The notes under the pieces were generated by a model. It was given only the letters and a program-made list of their open reading frames with translations, made no database searches and was not told where the DNA came from. Of a DNA stretch of 64,000 bases, positions 54,008 through 63,292 are shown piece by piece; positions within the stretch are counted from its first letter, which is position 1; every line of letters begins with the position of its first letter. Origin of the DNA: Echinicola soli (GTDB lineage Bacteria; Bacteroidota; Bacteroidia; Cytophagales; Cyclobacteriaceae); contig NZ_CP041253.1 of NCBI RefSeq assembly GCF_006575665.1, positions 1,059,501-1,123,500 on the forward strand, read 5' to 3'. A program made the translations under genes and the position numbers.

Positions 54008-54245
54008 GGGATTATCATTTTTGACATGAGTGACCAATATAACTCATCACTCGGATAATCGGGTGATCTGATTCGAAATATGCAATTTTTACCAGTAAAA
54101 AAAGGCAGCAAAATCATTCCCATTGATCTCCAACGATTTACAAGCACGAGCCTGTTTTATCTGCTCAATTTTAGTTAAAAATATGGCAATCCCAGAGATA
54201 AATAGCTATCTTATTCTTAACATAAATCACTAACCTTTTTCGCCT

Positions 54246-55613
54246 ATGCCAAGAGCTAAAAAAAATGAAAGTGACCGTAAGATCTTTGTTTTGGACACCT
54301 CGGTCATTCTTTATGCCCACAATTCCATTATGAACTTTGCCGAACACGACGTAGTGATTCCGATCACGGTATTGGAAGAACTGGATCAGTTCAAGAAAGG
54401 CAATGATTCCAAAAATTTCGAGGCGAGAGAGTTTATTCGATTACTGGACAAGCTTTCCAAGGACAAAATGATCCACAAGTGGACACCACTGAACGGGAAG
54501 ACCAAGGGAAATTTCAAGGTCATGATGACCACCCATGACAGTACTGGCAAAACTGATCTTCAAAATGCCAATACGATTTTTGGGGAGGAAAAAAATGATC
54601 ATAAAATCCTAAACGCTGCCCTTGACTTGAAAAACAGTGAAAATGGCCGCAAAGTCATCCTGGTAAGCAAGGACATTAACCTCCGCCTGAAAGCAAAATC
54701 CCTGGATATCCAGGCGGAAGATTACGAAACGGGCAAAATCAAAAATATCACCGAACTGGAAAGTACCGGCAAGGATATCCTTGAAGGCATCGATCCAGAT
54801 GTAATCAATCAGTTATATGATAGCCATTCCATAGAGGCCAAGAAAGTACTGGGTACACGCAAGCGCAAGACCAATACTTATTATATTCTAAAAAGCGAAA
54901 AAAATTCAGTATTGGCGTACTATAATGGTGAGGAAAACACCATCGAGCGGGTAGATAAGAAATTGGCCTACCATATCAAGCCCAAAAATGCCGAGCAGAC
55001 ATTTGCCCTACATGCCATCACCAATCCCAATATCAAATTGGTATCAGTGCAGGGTGTGGCCGGTACCGGTAAGACATTGCTGGCTTTGGCGGGTGCCTTG
55101 GAGCAAAGAAGAGACTATAAGCAGATATTCTTGGCCAGACCGATCGTGCCTTTGAGCAATAAGGACATTGGTTACTTGCCCGGGGACATCAAATCTAAGC
55201 TTAACCCGTATATGGAACCCCTCTGGGACAACTTAAAATTTATCCAGAACCAGTTCAAGGAATCCGATAAGGAATATCAGAAGATCACAGAAATGGTCAA
55301 CCAGGAAAAGCTGGTCATACAGCCTTTGGCATACATTCGGGGAAGATCGCTGTCCAATATTTTCTTTATCGTGGACGAGGCCCAAAACCTAACTCCCCAT
55401 GAAATCAAGACTATTATCAGTCGAGCAGGAGAAAACACCAAAATCGTCTTTACTGGGGACGTTTATCAGATCGACACACCTTATCTGGACAGCCAGAGTA
55501 ACGGTCTGTCTTACCTTATCGACCGCGTCAAAGAGCACCCGCTTTACGCCCACATCAAACTGGAAAAAGGAGAGCGCTCTGAACTCGCCAATCTGGCCAA
55601 TGAGCTGCTTTAG
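54246..55613 (+). CDS. PIN-PhoH family ATPase (YlaK-type)
   Basis: 455 residues in two parts. An N-terminal PIN nuclease-like domain (~12-150) starts with FVLDTSVILYAHN (catalytic Asp) and continues with VLEELDQFKKG and VSKDINLRLKAK. The C-terminal PhoH ATPase domain (~245-455) has Walker A GVAGTGKTLLA, ARPIVPLSNKDIGYLPG and Walker B FFIVDEAQNLTP. PIN-PhoH proteins are proposed RNA helicase-nucleases tied to RNA turnover and toxin-antitoxin systems. A perfect hairpin ends this gene. Confidence 0.92.
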   Translation: MPRAKKNESDRKIFVLDTSVILYAHNSIMNFAEHDVVIPITVLEELDQFKKGNDSKNFEAREFIRLLDKLSKDKMIHKWTPLNGKTKGNFKVMMTTHDSTGKTDLQNANTIFGEEKNDHKILNAALDLKNSENGRKVILVSKDINLRLKAKSLDIQAEDYETGKIKNITELESTGKDILEGIDPDVINQLYDSHSIEAKKVLGTRKRKTNTYYILKSEKNSVLAYYNGEENTIERVDKKLAYHIKPKNAEQTFALHAITNPNIKLVSVQGVAGTGKTLLALAGALEQRRDYKQIFLARPIVPLSNKDIGYLPGDIKSKLNPYMEPLWDNLKFIQNQFKESDKEYQKITEMVNQEKLVIQPLAYIRGRSLSNIFFIVDEAQNLTPHEIKTIISRAGENTKIVFTGDVYQIDTPYLDSQSNGLSYLIDRVKEHPLYAHIKLEKGERSELANLANELL

Positions 55614-55626
55614 GTTTTATCGCTTT

Positions 55627-55667
55627 CATAGGAGGGTAGATGAGAAATGTTTATTTACCCTCCTATG
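55627..55667. terminator. Shared terminator between phoH-type gene and PIN gene
   Basis: CATAGGAGGGTA (55627-55638) pairs perfectly with TACCCTCCTATG (55656-55667), loop 17 nt. The right arm contains the stop codon (TAG, 55665-55663) of the convergent PIN gene, so the two transcripts share the end structure. Confidence 0.85.
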
Positions 55668-56115
55668 ATTCATATCCTTGCAAAGCCTTGTCCAGTGACC
55701 AAATTTTTACAGCAAATGCTTGAAAAGCATTTCTCTGTTCCTCCCAATCTTGGATTATGGAAAAATCCCCAAAGCCAATTCCTTTTGAGGCAAACTCTGG
55801 AAATTTGTTAATGTTCAGTGATAAAGATTCTTTCTCAGGGAATTTTAGTGGTTTCCAAGGGGCTTGGTTGTCCAATGCTAGTTTAATTTGTTCTGCAAAT
55901 TCAAGAGACTTAATCCTTTTTAGATCTCCATTTAATTGTGCTATAAAGTTTCCTGTTTCCACTAAGGTGGCATAGGGTAGAAAAAAACTATCTTTGTTCT
56001 TTATCCTATTTTTGAAGTCTTCTCTTACCTCCAATTTGTCTTGATTCTTGCCGGGAATGTCAAGAATATTTGTAATAATAGAGGTATCTATAAGCCAAAT
56101 AATGGGTTTAGACAT
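55663..56115 (-). CDS. PIN domain nuclease-like protein, partner of the upstream ATPase
   Basis: 150 residues, single PIN-like domain. Acidic residues are placed as in PIN nucleases: Asp10 in IWLIDTSIITNI, Glu53 in ATLVETGNF, and Asp117 with Asp123 in GIGFGDFSIIQDW. It lies 6 bp after the stop codon of the AAA ATPase gene on the same strand, with no promoter between them. No VapB-like antitoxin is present. PIN proteins of toxin-antitoxin systems cut RNA; here the partner is an ATPase, which suggests a defence or conditional-toxin module. The function is inferred. Confidence 0.8.
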   Translation of the reverse strand: MSKPIIWLIDTSIITNILDIPGKNQDKLEVREDFKNRIKNKDSFFLPYATLVETGNFIAQLNGDLKRIKSLEFAEQIKLALDNQAPWKPLKFPEKESLSLNINKFPEFASKGIGFGDFSIIQDWEEQRNAFQAFAVKIWSLDKALQGYES

Positions 56116-56121
56116 AAAAAA

Positions 56122-57423
56122 TTATTTTATAGATTCCAGCCATTTGAGAGCTTTTTCGACTTTTTTATCAGAGCTTTCTTGGCTCTTTACAAAACGGGAT
56201 AAAGTTTCTTTGGTAACCAAATCTCCAAGGCTTCCTTGAATGATGAGCTCTGGATAATCAGGTACTTCCTTAAGGGAGGTAAGCTTAGATGCTCCGTCTT
56301 TTTTGTCCCTATAGCAAAAGACCACATCTTGTATTGCATTTGAAGGAACAGCATCCATTAATGCAGGATTATGAGTACTCAGTAAAACAGTCAAATTCCT
56401 CCGTTTAGCAGTTTCCTTGATGTTTTTTAAAAGTACTTCAGCTCTGCTAGGATGTACTCCGTTATCAATTTCTTCAATGATGACCATTCCATTTTCTGGA
56501 GCGGACAGCAAAGCAGCTCCGATAGCCAATACTCGAAGTGTTCCGTCTGATAAGTTTCCCGCGTCAATTTCTCGTCGATATCCCCCAAAAGTCTCTGTCA
56601 AAGTAAGCATAACTTCTCCTCTTGGTCCTTTCAAAAACCCTATATCAGAAATATCCTGTTCCGGAAGGCTTTTAATAAAATCCAGTAAGAAAACTCTATT
56701 ATCCGAGTTCTTTTCCATGAGTTGAAAAAGTACAGCTGAAATATTACTTCCATTTCCTAAGAGCCCATTGCTATCAATAAAACTATATTCACGCATGGAC
56801 TGAGGGGATGGGTCTAAAAATAGAATAGATTTAAGTAGGCTTTCTGTTAATTGAGTGACGTGTGGAATTTTTAACCGTGAAGTTTTATGGCTTGGAGCAA
56901 ATACCCCGATACGTGTAAGCTGGGTAAATATACCAAGCTGGTCTGAGCAGATTACCTGAGGTTTTTTACCTCCTCTTGCGAAATTGTTATAAGCTACCGA
57001 AATATCCGTGGCCATACTATTGGTAGGCCTTATAGTATTGTATAAAACTTCACCTTTGCTTTTATTCTCCATTGACTCATTGGATATGTGGATTTCTTTT
57101 TTATCACGAATATCCAAATCAATATTTAAATCCCATAATTGACCTTCTTTATTGTCACAAATTGTACAGCCAATAGAAAAGAAGGACGAGCCCTTATGTA
57201 TCAAATCTCCGGTTTTGCCCCTGATAACTGTATCATTTTTATTTACCTCAAATTGTAAACTTGAAAGTTTTTGTCCTTGTGCTATCCAGCTTAAAAAACG
57301 CACAGCCTCAATGGCGTTACTTTTCCCTGAGGCATTGGCACCGATCATAACAGTCAATGGTGCCAGCTTCAATTCCGCTTCACGATAGCTTTTAAAGTTC
57401 TTTATTTTAAAGGACTGGATCAT
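56122..57423 (-). CDS. AAA family ATPase (RecF/SMC-like, AAA_21 type)
   Basis: 433 residues. Walker A GANASGKSN at residues 28-36, an SMC-like insert of ~200 residues, a signature-like NLSDGTLRVLAIGAALLSAPE (split at ~282), Walker B MVIIEEIDNGVHP, and the H-motif LLSTHNPALMD. This AAA_15/AAA_21 architecture is the ATPase half of several two-gene phage-defence systems (for example PARIS and Septu types), each paired with a different nuclease. No TOPRIM domain is attached. Paired here with a PIN protein. Base composition is more AT-rich than the neighbouring phoH and glycosidase genes, consistent with transfer. Confidence 0.87.
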   Translation of the reverse strand: MIQSFKIKNFKSYREAELKLAPLTVMIGANASGKSNAIEAVRFLSWIAQGQKLSSLQFEVNKNDTVIRGKTGDLIHKGSSFFSIGCTICDNKEGQLWDLNIDLDIRDKKEIHISNESMENKSKGEVLYNTIRPTNSMATDISVAYNNFARGGKKPQVICSDQLGIFTQLTRIGVFAPSHKTSRLKIPHVTQLTESLLKSILFLDPSPQSMREYSFIDSNGLLGNGSNISAVLFQLMEKNSDNRVFLLDFIKSLPEQDISDIGFLKGPRGEVMLTLTETFGGYRREIDAGNLSDGTLRVLAIGAALLSAPENGMVIIEEIDNGVHPSRAEVLLKNIKETAKRRNLTVLLSTHNPALMDAVPSNAIQDVVFCYRDKKDGASKLTSLKEVPDYPELIIQGSLGDLVTKETLSRFVKSQESSDKKVEKALKWLESIK

Positions 57424-57531
57424 TAGTGCTTAATTTCACTTATAAATATAGGAAAACGAAAAGACGGCTTCAATTTAAATTGCTATTTATTAATTGATTT
57501 AGATTGAGGGGAAATTCTATTAACAAAAAAA

Positions 57532-57550
57532 CCTCCAAATTGGAGGCTTT
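57532..57550. terminator. Intrinsic terminator between ATPase promoter side and LytTR gene
   Basis: AAAAAAACCTCC, AAATT, GGAGGCTTTTTTTT: a short G/C stem (57532-57546) with A and T runs. On the minus strand it ends... upstream transcripts before the ATPase region; for the LytTR gene (stop at 57584) it is the normal 3' terminator. Confidence 0.8.
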
Positions 57551-57583
57551 TTTTTGGGTCTATGATTTACTAACTAAAGTTAC

Positions 57584-58336
57584 TTAACTCTCCGTAATGG
57601 TATTGAGCTTTGCCAAGAAGCTATTGTAGTATTGGCGACCTACCTGTACCACGGCTCCGTCCTTAAGGTTTATTTCCTTAGTGCTGAAGCTGGCGATTTG
57701 GGCAAGCTGGACAATATACGATTTTTGCACCCGCAGGAAGAGACTGGAAGGAAGTTTTTCCTCCATTTCTTTCATGGATTTGCGAATGGTATAAGTCTTG
57801 CTTTTGGTAAAAATGGACACCATGTTTCCGTTGGCCTCCACATAGTAAATATCACCATAATCCACCCGCTCATAAGCATTGTCGGATTTGATATAAACCG
57901 CATCAGCGACCAAGTATGGGCTTTCCGCACTAGGTTTTGGGCTGTCGGAGCTGGCACTTTGGTTCCTTCTATTATAAAGGACGATTTCCACGATCGCATG
58001 AATGTCATTGGTATTAAACGGCTTTACGATAAAACCTGCTGGATGAATACGTTTTGCCCGCTCAATGATGGATGGGTCACTGTAAGAAGTAACATAAACA
58101 ATTGGTGCGTCCACCATTTGCTGAATGATCTCTCCTAGCTCAATGCCATCCTTGTCACCCTTTAGTTTGATGTCCATAAATACCAGATCAGGCCGGTATT
58201 TCTTGATCACCTTGATGGCCTGATTGGCGGAATTAGCAATATCAATATTTACGTAACCTAAAAGTTCGAGGATCTCCTCTATATTTTCTGCAATATCCGG
58301 ATCATCCTCTACAACCAGTATTCTTTCTTCTTTCAT
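57584..58336 (-). CDS. LytTR-type response regulator (orphan)
   Basis: 250 residues. Receiver domain (1-125) with the acidic pair VVEDDPD, Asp55 in LVFMDIKLKG, and the Lys in VKPF. After a Ser/Pro-rich linker (~128-142) comes a LytTR DNA-binding domain (~150-250; IYYVEANGNMVSIFT, LPSSLFLRVQKSYIV). LytTR proteins bind direct repeats through beta strands. No kinase gene is adjacent: the nearest kinase is two genes away and pairs with its own regulator. So its input is unknown. Confidence 0.92.
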   Translation of the reverse strand: MKEERILVVEDDPDIAENIEEILELLGYVNIDIANSANQAIKVIKKYRPDLVFMDIKLKGDKDGIELGEIIQQMVDAPIVYVTSYSDPSIIERAKRIHPAGFIVKPFNTNDIHAIVEIVLYNRRNQSASSDSPKPSAESPYLVADAVYIKSDNAYERVDYGDIYYVEANGNMVSIFTKSKTYTIRKSMKEMEEKLPSSLFLRVQKSYIVQLAQIASFSTKEINLKDGAVVQVGRQYYNSFLAKLNTITES

Positions 58337-58479
58337 GTTATCGTATGGTTGGTCTATGTTAGGTGAAGCTCATGATTCCTAATCATTTACATTCACAAAT
58401 GAATTCAATTTTTTCTAAAATTTGGACTGAAAATGAGAATATAAATTTAAAAAAACAATTTAAAACCACCATTTTTTAT

Positions 58480-59223
58480 TTATAAACTCATCATGTCTTT
58501 AAACCTTGCTGCCTGACGACGGCTGACTTCGATGCGATCTCCTCCCTTAAGCGTAACCACCAATCCACCATTAAACCAAGGCTCTATCCCATCTACCCAG
58601 CTTAGGTTAATGATATGCTTTCGGCTAGCACGAAAAAAGGACTTTTCGTCCAATCGCTCATCCAATGCATTCAGGGATTTGTGAATCATGGGTTTATTGT
58701 TTCCAAAATAAACTTTTATGTAGTTCCCATCGGATTCAAACAAGCGTACATTTTCAAGCTTGACAAACCAACAACGATCGCCATCTTTTACAAACACCTG
58801 ATCTTCCAAAGATAGTTTTTTATCTCCGTCTATGGTAACTTTTTCAGTATCTTTGGTTAAATCTACTTTATTTTTAAGTTTGTTTTTTAGTTTTAAGATG
58901 GCTTCGGAGAGTCTGGAGGGCTCTATTGGCTTTAGCAAGTAGTCCAGTGCATTCACCTCAAACGCTTTGAGGGCAAACTCATCGTAGGCGGTGGTAAAAA
59001 TCACGTCTGGCACAGCATCCATTTCAGATAGGAGATCAAAACCAGTCTTTTCAGGCATCTGAATATCCAAAAATATCACGTCCGGACTGAGGCTCCCTAT
59101 CTTTTCCTTTGCATCATCTACATTTACTGCCTCTCCAATTACTTCGACATCTTCTATAGAAGACAATAGGTTGATCAGTTCTTTTCTTGCCAGTCTTTCG
59201 TCATCGATTACTAGTGCGCGCAT
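58480..59223 (-). CDS. LytTR-type response regulator paired with the LytS-like kinase
   Basis: 247 residues. Receiver domain with DDERLARKEL (7-16), Asp53 in VIFLDIQMPEKTG and YLLKPIEPSRL; a lysine-rich linker follows (~123-140), then a LytTR domain (~145-245; FESDGNYIKVYF, FRASRKHIINLSWV). It starts 18 bp after the stop codon of the kinase gene on the same strand, so the two are an operon. Confidence 0.93.
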   Translation of the reverse strand: MRALVIDDERLARKELINLLSSIEDVEVIGEAVNVDDAKEKIGSLSPDVIFLDIQMPEKTGFDLLSEMDAVPDVIFTTAYDEFALKAFEVNALDYLLKPIEPSRLSEAILKLKNKLKNKVDLTKDTEKVTIDGDKKLSLEDQVFVKDGDRCWFVKLENVRLFESDGNYIKVYFGNNKPMIHKSLNALDERLDEKSFFRASRKHIINLSWVDGIEPWFNGGLVVTLKGGDRIEVSRRQAARFKDMMSL

Positions 59224-59241
59224 GCTATAGAGTTTTTAAGA

Positions 59242-60294
59242 TTAGTCTAATTTAGTACTTTGTTTTGGAATTTTAATTTCTGTGACCACAAACTCATTGT
59301 CAAAATTCCTCATTTTGAAGTAAGCCTTGTTACCATAGATTAATTTTAGCCGCTGGATAGTATTGGAAATGCCATGGCCGCTACCATCGTTTTCTTTGCG
59401 GTTTCCATGATGGCTAAGCTGTCCACTGTTTTTTACTGCGATGTACAAATCATCTGAAAGCCCCACAGAACACTGGATGTGAATAATGCCCCCTCGCATC
59501 AGATTCGAAATACCATGCTTAATGGCATTCTCGACAATCGTCTGCAGCATCATGGGAGGAATTTTATAATGATAGGCCTTTTTCTCAATATCATAAGACA
59601 CCCTCAAGCGCTCTTCAAACCGGATGCTCTCCAAGTCAAGGTAGTCCCGCACAATTTTTATCTCATCGCTAAAATCTATCGTCCGCTTTTTGTCCATGAT
59701 TAACGAATAACGCAGGATATTGCTCAGCTGGGTGATCGCTTCTTTTGACTTGGGAGGGTTTTCATCCACCAAAGCACGGACGCTGTTGAGGGCATTGAAA
59801 ATAAAATGGGGATTCAGCTGGTTCCGAAGCTGGTTAAGTTTGACTTCGTTGATTTTGGCCTGATACTTCAGGGTAGTATTGTAATTTTCAAGAAAATGGT
59901 ACAGAAAATACATCATTGCCCACAGGGCGTAGTACAAGAAACTGATGAACATATTGACCAGCAAGACAATCGGCTTCAGGTCTTCCTGCTCTCTCAAAAT
60001 TCCAAAAACCCAGTTGATCAATACGGTGGCGATCACATTGGCAAAACTTAGCACCAGCAGTGCACAAAATGCCTGGATCAATAACTTGGACAGGTTAAAG
60101 TTAAACCAGTCCTTACGTTTAATGATGTGCCTAAAATAATGCGTGGACACAAAATAAAATGCACCAAGCGACAGGTACGCCCCTATCTGAACCGATGTAA
60201 TGCCGCGGATCAAAGAGACAAAAAACAAGTTGATCACCGCAAATGCAGCCCAACCGAAGATCTGAAATATCCAATATAATCTGCTTCTGTCCAT
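59242..60294 (-). CDS. Sensor histidine kinase, LytS/YehU-like
   Basis: 350 residues. Four transmembrane helices (~8-135) with short loops act as the membrane input. The PF06580 kinase motif holds His163 in NQLNPHFIFNALNSV; the ATPase part includes PPMMLQTIVENAIKHGISN and GSGHGISNTIQRL. No 5TM-5TMR sensor is present, so the signal is unknown, but kinase-LytTR pairs of this type are common in Bacteroidota. A -7 box lies just upstream, giving an almost leaderless transcript. Confidence 0.92.
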   Translation of the reverse strand: MDRSRLYWIFQIFGWAAFAVINLFFVSLIRGITSVQIGAYLSLGAFYFVSTHYFRHIIKRKDWFNFNLSKLLIQAFCALLVLSFANVIATVLINWVFGILREQEDLKPIVLLVNMFISFLYYALWAMMYFLYHFLENYNTTLKYQAKINEVKLNQLRNQLNPHFIFNALNSVRALVDENPPKSKEAITQLSNILRYSLIMDKKRTIDFSDEIKIVRDYLDLESIRFEERLRVSYDIEKKAYHYKIPPMMLQTIVENAIKHGISNLMRGGIIHIQCSVGLSDDLYIAVKNSGQLSHHGNRKENDGSGHGISNTIQRLKLIYGNKAYFKMRNFDNEFVVTEIKIPKQSTKLD

Positions 60295-60301
60295 TCCATC
60301 C

Positions 60302-60309
60302 CAAATATA
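60302..60309 (-). promoter_or_regulatory. -7 box TATATTTG for the LytS-like kinase operon
   Basis: An exact TAnnTTTG box on the minus strand, 8-15 bp before the ATG at 60294, so the transcript start would be at or very near the start codon. No clean -33 TTTG is seen. Confidence 0.55.
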
Positions 60310-60451
60310 AGGAAGTCTTCGGATGTAGGCAGTGATTTTTTATCAGTGGATACAACCATTGCTGAAAGGGCATATCCAATGTATTGAAAACCTTAGAGGC
60401 CACCACTCCCTTCGGATCTGCTCGGGGCGTGGTGGGTATGGAAATGACAGT

Positions 60452-63292
60452 CTATGATTTGCTCGGCGATAACTCCATCCGCAGGAACTTCGCCGTGTAG
60501 CTTGACGGATGTTTGGCGACAGCTTCAGGTATTCCTTGGGCAAGGATCTGCCCACCTTTGTTCCCGCCTTCTGGGCCCAGGTCGATGATATGATCGGCCA
60601 CTTTGATAACATCCATGTTATGTTCGATGATCAGCACGGTGTTGCCTTTGTCCACCAGCCTGTTTAAGACTTCCAGCAGGTGCTCGATATCTTTGAAGTG
60701 CAAACCTGTAGTAGGTTCATCAAGGATGTAAAAGGTCTTTCCTGTATCTTTCTTGGAAAGCTCAGTGGCCAGCTTCACCCGCTGGGCCTCGCCTCCGGAA
60801 AGGGTGGTAGCATGCTGTCCGAGGGTAATATAACCAAGACCGACATCGTTTAACGTTTGGATTTTTCTGAGTATTTTAGGCTGTTTTTCGAAAAACTCCA
60901 CCGCTTGCTCCACTGTCATGTCCAGGACATCAGAAATGGATTTGCCCTTAAACCTGACTTCCAGGGTTTCCCTGTTATAGCGTTTGCCCTTGCAGGTCTC
61001 ACAGGGGATATGCACATCCGGAAGAAAGTCCATTTCAATAAGCTTCATCCCTGCTCCTTCACAGTCTTCACATCTACCGCCCTTGACATTGAAGCTAAAC
61101 CTGCCAGGCTTGTAGCCACGGATTTTTGCTTCCGGCAACTCTGTAAACAGTGCTCGAATATCGGTAAATACACCGGTGTAAGTGGCAGGATTTGATCGTG
61201 GTGTCCTGCCAATGGGTGACTGGTCTACTTCAATCACCTTATCGAGATGCTCCAACCCTTCTATGCTGCCATATGACAAAGGCGTCCTCCTGGAACGGTA
61301 AAAATGCCGGTTAAGCAGCGGGAACAAGGTCTCGTGGATCAAGGAACTCTTACCACTTCCTGATACACCGGTCACACAGATCATACTTCCCAATGGCAGC
61401 TCCAGGTCTACATTTTTCAGGTTATGCCCACTGGCTTGAAGTAACTTCAGGTAATTGCCACTTCCTTTCCTTCTCGCTGTAGGAACAGCAATCTCTTCTT
61501 TTCCATTTAAGTAATTTGCTGTAAGGCTATTCTGCTGGAGGATTTCCTTGGGTGTGCCTTTGGCGACGATATGGCCGCCGTGCCTACCTGCGCCCGGGCC
61601 TATGTCCACCACATAGTCCGCGTCCAGCATCATGTCCTTATCGTGCTCCACCACCAATACGGAATTGCCCAGGTCGCGGAGGTCCTGAAGGGCTTTGATC
61701 AGCTTTACGTTATCGCGTTGGTGAAGGCCGATACTCGGTTCATCCAAAATATACAATACCCCTACCAGCTGGGTACCGATCTGCGTGGCCAACCGGATCC
61801 GCTGGGCTTCACCTCCGGAAAGTGTCCGGAGTGGCCTGTTCAGCGAAAGGTAATCCAGCCCAATGTCCAAAAGGAAGCCAATCCGCTTCCGGATTTCTTT
61901 CAGGACTTCTTCGCCAATGATCTTTTGCTTTTCGGTAAGCTTATCGTCGATTTGGCCAAACCAGTTGCCAAGCTGCTGGATATCCATCATGGCGAGCTCT
62001 CCTATGTGCTTGCCGGCAATCAGAAAGTGAAGTGCCTCTTTTTTCAGCCGGTATCCCTCACAGTCTGGACATCCCCTGGTAGTGGTAAAGTCACTTACCC
62101 ATTTTTGAATTTTCTCTGATCCTCCTTCCTGCTGTTTTAGGAGAAAGTTTACGATACCTTCGAAAGTAGTGCTCCACTTGGTACCTGGATACTTGACAGA
62201 ATCCACTTCCACGGTTGTCTTGTCACCATAAAGCAAGACATCCAGGACCTCTTCTTTTAAGTCCTTGATAGGAGTGGACAGACTGGCCTTATGACGCTTG
62301 AGAATCGCTTCTATTTTCTTGAAAATCCAGATATCCCGGTATTCACCGATCGGCACTATTCCTCCCCGAGAAATACTCAAATTGGGATCTGGAATGATAC
62401 TTTCCTTTGTAATCTCTTCAATGACACCTAACCCGTTACAAGTGGGACAGGCTCCATAAGGACTGTTAAAAGAAAAAGTATTCGGTGCTGGCTCATCGTA
62501 AGAAAGTCCAGTGGTAGGATCCATCAGGTACTTGGAAAAGTGATGGATACTACCTTCCTCATCCCGCAGCATAATGATGCCCTTTCCGTGCTGTAGGGCA
62601 GTCTTTAGGGATTGGGTGATGCGGTAGCGGTCGTCCTCTTCGGCAATAATCCTGTCCACGACGATTTCGATGTCGTGGATTTTGTAGCGGTCCACCTGCA
62701 TCTTGGGTATCATTTCCATGACCACGCCATCCACGCGGACTTTTGAAAATCCCATCTTTCTGATCTGCTCAAAAAGCTCCCGATAATGTCCTTTACGGCC
62801 TTTTACCACGGGTGCAAGGATATAAAGCTTTTTACCGGCAAAGTGCTCTAACAGCTGGTCGATGATCTGATCCTCCGTCTGGCGGATCATTTTTTTGCCA
62901 GAAAGATAACTATAAGCTTCCCCTGACCGGGCATACAGCAAACGCATAAAGTCATAAATCTCCGTAACGGTGCCTACCGTGGAGCGGGGATTTTTGCTGG
63001 TGGTCTTTTGCTCAATAGAGATCACCGGTGAAAGCCCATTGATCTTATCCACGTCAGGACGCTCCATACCACCAAGAAATGTCCTGGCATAGGCGGAAAA
63101 GCTCTCCATATAACGACGCTGCCCTTCGGCATAGATGGTGTCAAATGCCAACGAACTTTTACCACTTCCACTGAGGCCAGTGATGACCACTAGCTGATTC
63201 CGGGGAATGGATATATCTATGTTTTTGAGATTGTGCTCACGAGCACCGTAAATCTCTATTTTTTCTTCTACTGCTGCTACTGTTTTTGACAT
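60452..63292 (-). CDS. uvrA: Excinuclease ABC subunit UvrA
   Basis: 946 residues, full length. Two ABC ATPase halves: Walker A1 GLSGSGKSS (39-47) and A2 GVSGSGKSS (~645), signatures LSGGEAQRIRLATQ and LSGGEAQRVKLATE, and Walker B VLYILDEPS / FYILDEPTTGL. Zinc-finger cysteines are in ACPTCNGLG, RGCPDCEGYR and the pair CEDCEGAG...CETCKGKRY. The UvrB-contact and DNA-binding insertion regions are at normal positions. UvrA dimers find bulky DNA lesions for nucleotide excision repair. It stands alone on the minus strand. Confidence 0.97.
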   Translation of the reverse strand: MSKTVAAVEEKIEIYGAREHNLKNIDISIPRNQLVVITGLSGSGKSSLAFDTIYAEGQRRYMESFSAYARTFLGGMERPDVDKINGLSPVISIEQKTTSKNPRSTVGTVTEIYDFMRLLYARSGEAYSYLSGKKMIRQTEDQIIDQLLEHFAGKKLYILAPVVKGRKGHYRELFEQIRKMGFSKVRVDGVVMEMIPKMQVDRYKIHDIEIVVDRIIAEEDDRYRITQSLKTALQHGKGIIMLRDEEGSIHHFSKYLMDPTTGLSYDEPAPNTFSFNSPYGACPTCNGLGVIEEITKESIIPDPNLSISRGGIVPIGEYRDIWIFKKIEAILKRHKASLSTPIKDLKEEVLDVLLYGDKTTVEVDSVKYPGTKWSTTFEGIVNFLLKQQEGGSEKIQKWVSDFTTTRGCPDCEGYRLKKEALHFLIAGKHIGELAMMDIQQLGNWFGQIDDKLTEKQKIIGEEVLKEIRKRIGFLLDIGLDYLSLNRPLRTLSGGEAQRIRLATQIGTQLVGVLYILDEPSIGLHQRDNVKLIKALQDLRDLGNSVLVVEHDKDMMLDADYVVDIGPGAGRHGGHIVAKGTPKEILQQNSLTANYLNGKEEIAVPTARRKGSGNYLKLLQASGHNLKNVDLELPLGSMICVTGVSGSGKSSLIHETLFPLLNRHFYRSRRTPLSYGSIEGLEHLDKVIEVDQSPIGRTPRSNPATYTGVFTDIRALFTELPEAKIRGYKPGRFSFNVKGGRCEDCEGAGMKLIEMDFLPDVHIPCETCKGKRYNRETLEVRFKGKSISDVLDMTVEQAVEFFEKQPKILRKIQTLNDVGLGYITLGQHATTLSGGEAQRVKLATELSKKDTGKTFYILDEPTTGLHFKDIEHLLEVLNRLVDKGNTVLIIEHNMDVIKVADHIIDLGPEGGNKGGQILAQGIPEAVAKHPSSYTAKFLRMELSPSKS

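Noticed and set aside
54246..56115. PhoH-type and PIN genes as one toxin system
   Set aside because: Although both have PIN domains, they are convergent and separated by a shared terminator, so they are not one operon; the PIN gene belongs with the ATPase.
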